From Desulfobacteraceae bacterium (GTDB lineage: Bacteria > Desulfobacterota > Desulfobacteria > Desulfobacterales > UBA11574), in assembly GCA_002868985.1 (NCBI GenBank), contig PKTV01000226.1, positions 1 to 10,248 on the forward strand: a stretch of 10,248 nt of DNA. The letters are read 5' to 3'. How positions within the stretch are numbered: position 1 is the first letter of the stretch; each line of letters begins with the position of its first letter. Under the pieces are notes generated by a model. The model did no database searches, was not told the DNA's origin, and was given only the letters and a program-made list of their open reading frames with translations. A program made the position numbers and the translations under genes. Shown here piece after piece: positions 7,282 through 10,248 of the stretch.

Positions 7282-8832
7282 ATGAAAAAACTAAAATTAT
7301 TTCCTTTGACGCTAACTGCCTTCGTGTTGCTTGTCTGGGCTATAAACCAGGCAGCAGCGACCGATAAGCCTAATATTCTCGTGGTTTGGGGCGATGATAT
7401 CGGTCAGACCAATATCTCTGCATACTCACACGGTCTTATGGGATATAAAACCCCGAATATAGATCGTATTGCCAAAGAAGGCATGATGTTCACCGACTAC
7501 TACGGCGAGCAGAGCTGCACGGCCGGTCGGTCGTCATTCATTACGGGTCAGAGCGTTTACCGTACCGGTCTTTCCAAAGTGGGTCTGCCCGGCGCTGAGG
7601 AGGGTATGAAAACAGAAGACCCTACCATTGCCGGTCTTCTAAAGGCGCAAGGCTATGTAACCGCCCAGCTTGGTAAAAATCACCTGGGTGACAAGGACGA
7701 GCATTTACCGACCAATCACGGTTTCGATGAGTTTTTTGGAAATCTTTATCACTTAAACGCGGAAGAAGAGCCGGAGTTGCCTGATTATCCAAAAGATCCC
7801 AAGTTCCGGAAACGCTTTGGTCCACGCGGTGTGATCAAATCATCGGCCGACGGTAAAATCGAAGACACGGGGCCTCTAACGAAAAAGCGTATGGAGACGG
7901 TTGACGATGAAACTGTTGCGGCAACGTTGGACTTTATCGAACGTGCGCATAAAAGCGGAAAACCGTTTTTTGCCTGGTGGAATGGTACGCGCATGCATTT
8001 CCGTACGCATGTGAAGGCGGAGCTGAAAGGCATATCCGGTCAGGATGAATATGGTGATGGGATGGTGGAGCACGACAGGCATATTGGTAAGATTCTGGAT
8101 AAACTCGACGAGCTGGGTATTGCCGACAATACGATCGTGTTCTACTCGACAGATAACGGTGTTCACATGAATACATGGCCGGATGCCGGTATGACCCCAT
8201 TCCAGGGTGAAAAAAACACAAACTGGGAAGGCGGCTGGCGTGTACCGGCTATGGTGCGTTGGCCCGGCAAGATCAAGGCGGGATCCGTATCCAATGATAT
8301 TATTCATCATATGGACTGGTTACCAACATTTCTGGCCGCAGCGGGTGAGCCTGATATTAAAGCCAAGCTTAAAAAAGGCGGCGTAAAAGCCATTGGCCGC
8401 AGCTACAAAGTTCACCTTGACGGCTACAACATTTTGCCCCTGCTGACGGGTAAAACAAAAGAAAGCCCGCGTAAGGAGATTTTTTACTTCGCCGATACGG
8501 GTGAGCTAACCGCTCTTCGTTACAACGACTGGAAGGCCATCTTTTTAGAGCAGAATGTAAGAGGAACTTTCCGTGCCTGGATGGAACCCTGGACGGAATT
8601 GCGAGCGCCTTTGATCTTCAATCTTCGTCGTGATCCCTATGAGCGTGCCTATTTTACCTCAAATACCTATTACGACTGGTGGGTTGACCATGTATTCTTC
8701 CTGGTTCCTGCGCAAGCATATGTGGCCGATTTCTTAAAAACATTCAAGGATTTCCCGCCGCGCCAGAAGCCTGCAAGCTTTAGCATCGACCGGGTCATGG
8801 AAAAAATGCTGACATCAACAGGGTCCAAATAA
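7282..8832 (+). CDS. Exported arylsulfatase-type sulfatase (formylglycine enzyme)
   Basis: This is a predicted periplasmic or exported hydrolase that releases sulfate from organic sulfate esters. With ATG 7282 it is 516 aa. A cleavable signal peptide ends near AINQAAA (residues 21-27). The metal site begins with G-D38-D39. The activation motif is C79-T-A-G-R83, so C79 should be converted to formylglycine. K132-x-H134 (in LGKNHLGD), H239, D291-N292 and K311 match the usual catalytic and metal residues of the alkaline-phosphatase superfamily sulfatases. The sequence runs through the typical EGGWRVP block (~316-322) and is full length. The enzyme needs a formylglycine-generating partner (FGE or anaerobic radical SAM anSME), which is not in this window. 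It is followed on the same strand by a small secreted protein and a PafA-type phosphatase. The true substrate cannot be read from the sequence. Confidence 0.93.
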   Translation: MKKLKLFPLTLTAFVLLVWAINQAAATDKPNILVVWGDDIGQTNISAYSHGLMGYKTPNIDRIAKEGMMFTDYYGEQSCTAGRSSFITGQSVYRTGLSKVGLPGAEEGMKTEDPTIAGLLKAQGYVTAQLGKNHLGDKDEHLPTNHGFDEFFGNLYHLNAEEEPELPDYPKDPKFRKRFGPRGVIKSSADGKIEDTGPLTKKRMETVDDETVAATLDFIERAHKSGKPFFAWWNGTRMHFRTHVKAELKGISGQDEYGDGMVEHDRHIGKILDKLDELGIADNTIVFYSTDNGVHMNTWPDAGMTPFQGEKNTNWEGGWRVPAMVRWPGKIKAGSVSNDIIHHMDWLPTFLAAAGEPDIKAKLKKGGVKAIGRSYKVHLDGYNILPLLTGKTKESPRKEIFYFADTGELTALRYNDWKAIFLEQNVRGTFRAWMEPWTELRAPLIFNLRRDPYERAYFTSNTYYDWWVDHVFFLVPAQAYVADFLKTFKDFPPRQKPASFSIDRVMEKMLTSTGSK

Positions 8833-8860
8833 CCTAAACTTCCAACATTGGGATTTTAGA

Positions 8861-8892
8861 CGATCCAGCGCCGGATCTTTGGCGCTGGATCG
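8861..8892. repeat. Perfect 12-bp inverted repeat (hairpin) after the sulfatase gene
   Basis: CGATCCAGCGCC (8861-8872) and GGCGCTGGATCG (8881-8892) are exact reverse complements around the 8-base loop GGATCTTT. The stem is strong and G+C-rich in a region that is otherwise not. No T-run follows on either strand, so it is not a classical intrinsic terminator. It begins 29 bases after the sulfatase stop codon. It could protect the 3' end of the sulfatase mRNA, attenuate transcription into the next genes, or be a dispersed palindromic repeat. Confidence 0.75.
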
Positions 8893-8966
8893 ACCTTCGA
8901 AACCAAATCAATCGTCCTTGAGGCACAGCGATATATTCGAGCATGAGGATGGGAAGAGAAACATCA

Positions 8967-9389
8967 ATGAAAGTGAGATCAGTAGCAGGCAATATAAAAA
9001 TCATTCTTCTGGCAACGCTATTCACATTTGCGGCATTATTTCCGTTCACAAAAACAGCGGTATCGGGTATCAAGCCGGATCTTAAAGTAATTATCGGTGA
9101 ATGGATTCGACCCGACGGTGGCTATGTTGTTCACGTCCGGGACGTCAAATCCGATGGTTCGGTTGATGCGGGGTATTTTAACCCTAATGAAATCAACATC
9201 TCGGAATCCAGGGTTTCCCTGTGGAAGGGGCTGGTGAAGCTGTTTATCAAACTACAGGACAAGGGATATCCGGGATCGACCTATACGCTTTATTATTACG
9301 CGGAGAAAGATGTTCTGGCCGGCTTTTACTATCAAGCCGCCATAGGGCAGACCTATGAAGTGGTTTTTATCCGGAAACCGAGCCGGTGA
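8967..9389 (+). CDS. Small secreted protein of unknown function
   Basis: I do not recognise a named family for this 140-aa protein. With ATG 8967 it has a basic N-terminus followed by a hydrophobic signal segment (about residues 11-28) and a likely cleavage near TAVSG. The remaining ~100 residues form one small, probably beta-rich domain with the phrases GEWIRPDGGYVVHV, AGYFNPNEINI, YPGSTYTLYYYAEKD and YYQAAIGQTYEVVFIRK. This pattern of aromatic and Gly residues suggests a lipocalin-like or small beta-barrel fold, which is a guess. ATG 8967 is preferred over ATG 8943 because GGGAAGAG lies just upstream, while 8943 has no ribosome binding site. The gene lies between the sulfatase and the PafA-type phosphatase, so an accessory role in exported ester hydrolysis is possible but unproven. 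Confidence 0.78.
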   Translation: MKVRSVAGNIKIILLATLFTFAALFPFTKTAVSGIKPDLKVIIGEWIRPDGGYVVHVRDVKSDGSVDAGYFNPNEINISESRVSLWKGLVKLFIKLQDKGYPGSTYTLYYYAEKDVLAGFYYQAAIGQTYEVVFIRKPSR

Positions 9390-9445
9390 AAATGGTGAGA
9401 CTTATTTTGATAAAAGAAACTTAACAATGAAAAAAAGCCGGGAAA

Positions 9446-9452
9446 AAGGAGG
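9446..9452 (+). promoter_or_regulatory. Near-consensus ribosome binding site of the phosphatase gene
   Basis: AAGGAGG ends six bases before ATG 9459, the ideal spacing. It fixes the start of the PafA-type phosphatase and predicts strong translation. Confidence 0.85.
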
Positions 9453-9458
9453 AAAGCA

Positions 9459-10248
9459 ATGAAATCAAAAGGGCTGTTTCTGGTATTGATCATCTATTTC
9501 CTCGTATACGGACTGATGCTGCCCGCATCTGCTGCCGATAAGAAACCAAAACTGGTTCTGCAAATTACAGTGGATCAATTGCGTGGTGACCTGCCCATGC
9601 GTTTTAAGGATCGCCTCGGCAAAGGCGGCTTCCTTTATTTATTGGAAAAGGGCACCCATTACAACAACGCCCACTATCAACACGCCAACACGGAAACAGC
9701 CGTTGGACACGCGACACTTGCCACAGGTGCAGATCCGTCCAGACATGGCATTGTCGCTAATGACTGGATCGATCAGAAAACCGGCAAGTTTGTATATAAC
9801 ACCGAAGACGATCGCCATCACATCCTCGGCAGCAAACCGAAACCCCACAAAGGCGTCTCACCCCGCAACCTTCTTGCCACCACGATTGGCGATGAGCTTG
9901 TTGTTGATAATGCTGGACAGTCACGGGTGTTCAGTGTGTCCGTCAAGGACCGCGGGGCTATCCTTCCGGGAGGACATGTGGGCAAGGCTTTCTGGTTTTC
10001 CAAGAGCAGTGGCAAGTTTATTACCAGCACTTACTACTATGACGATTATCCTCAATGGGTCAAACAATGGAATGGCACCAAACCAGCCGACCGTTATAAA
10101 GGAAAAACCTGGGATCTTCTGCATGATCGTTCCTCTTATATTGCCGGGGATATTGACGATCGTCCTTACGAAGGAGCGTTTGCACAATTGGGTCGGACAT
10201 TTCCCCACGCACTGGGAGATGGAAGTACGAAGTATTTCTATTTATCGC
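9459..10248 (+). CDS. PafA-type alkaline phosphatase, N-terminal part (cut by window edge)
   Basis: This is an exported phosphomonoesterase of the alkaline phosphatase superfamily, resembling Flavobacterium PafA, which uses a Thr nucleophile. A signal peptide spans roughly residues 1-26 (ending LPASAAD). Residue D39 in ITVDQLR is a metal ligand. The nucleophile is T80 in the ETAVGHATLATG block, and N101 lies in GIVANDW. K163 and R165 in SVKDRGAILPGGH match the transition-state-binding Lys/Arg pair of PafA, with numbering offset by only one residue from that enzyme as I remember it. FITSTYYYDD (~193-202) is another conserved stretch. Only 263 codons are present and the remaining metal ligands lie beyond the window. 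The ATG has a near-consensus AAGGAGG six bases upstream. It is third in the sulfatase-small protein-phosphatase series and separated from the small gene by 69 bp. Phosphodiesterase activity is the main alternative, but K163/R165 favour a monoesterase. Confidence 0.9.
   Translation, partial: MKSKGLFLVLIIYFLVYGLMLPASAADKKPKLVLQITVDQLRGDLPMRFKDRLGKGGFLYLLEKGTHYNNAHYQHANTETAVGHATLATGADPSRHGIVANDWIDQKTGKFVYNTEDDRHHILGSKPKPHKGVSPRNLLATTIGDELVVDNAGQSRVFSVSVKDRGAILPGGHVGKAFWFSKSSGKFITSTYYYDDYPQWVKQWNGTKPADRYKGKTWDLLHDRSSYIAGDIDDRPYEGAFAQLGRTFPHALGDGSTKYFYLS

Noticed and set aside
7876..8310. Minus-strand frame of 144 codons opposite the sulfatase gene
   Set aside because: It is an antisense shadow of a full-length sulfatase with intact catalytic residues.
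8861..8892. Intrinsic transcription terminator for the sulfatase gene
   Set aside because: The stem is excellent, but no T-tract follows on either strand, so it is listed as a hairpin repeat instead.

Overview
The window looks like chromosomal DNA of moderate G+C from an anaerobic, respiratory Gram-negative bacterium, most likely a Desulfobacterota (sulfate-reducer-type) lineage. That placement is an inference. It rests on a membrane-anchored eight-heme c-type cytochrome encoded with a Rieske protein and a fused cytochrome b, on type IV minor pilins of the PilV/PilW/PilX kind, and on several exported hydrolases. No marker gene fixes the taxonomy.

Region 1 (1-1815, minus strand) is a minor-pilin cluster transcribed pilW -> pilV -> pilX, with pilX running off the left edge. 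PilV and PilW have class III prepilin leaders (G|Y/F with Glu at +5). PilX has the usual PilX N-terminal hydrophobic segment. Upstream of pilW is a 305-bp spacer with three short direct repeats spaced at exactly 22 bp.

Region 2 (2121-6399, minus strand) is a compact three-gene operon: fused b6/subunit-IV-type cytochrome b -> Rieske [2Fe-2S] protein -> octaheme cytochrome c with HEAT-like and TPR modules. It very probably encodes a quinol-oxidising bc-type complex in which the multiheme protein replaces cytochrome c1/f or sits next to it. The cytochrome b has b6-type histidine spacing, an APWY motif where PEWY is usual, and no Cys at the b6 position that binds heme ci.

Region 3 (6400-7281) is an A+T-rich divergent intergenic region of almost 0.9 kb with no convincing gene. 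It holds two neighbouring inverted repeats that resemble operators.

Region 4 (7282-10248, plus strand) encodes three exported proteins: a formylglycine-type sulfatase, a small conserved-looking secreted protein of unknown function, and the N-terminal third to half of a PafA-type alkaline phosphatase. The phosphatase keeps the Thr nucleophile and the Asn and Lys/Arg active-site residues. A perfect 12-bp hairpin separates the sulfatase from the small gene. Together these suggest extracytoplasmic release of sulfate and phosphate from organic esters.

The most interesting parts are the Rieske/cytochrome b/octaheme-HEAT-TPR operon, the 22-bp periodic repeats upstream of the pilin genes, and the small unknown secreted protein between two ester hydrolases.
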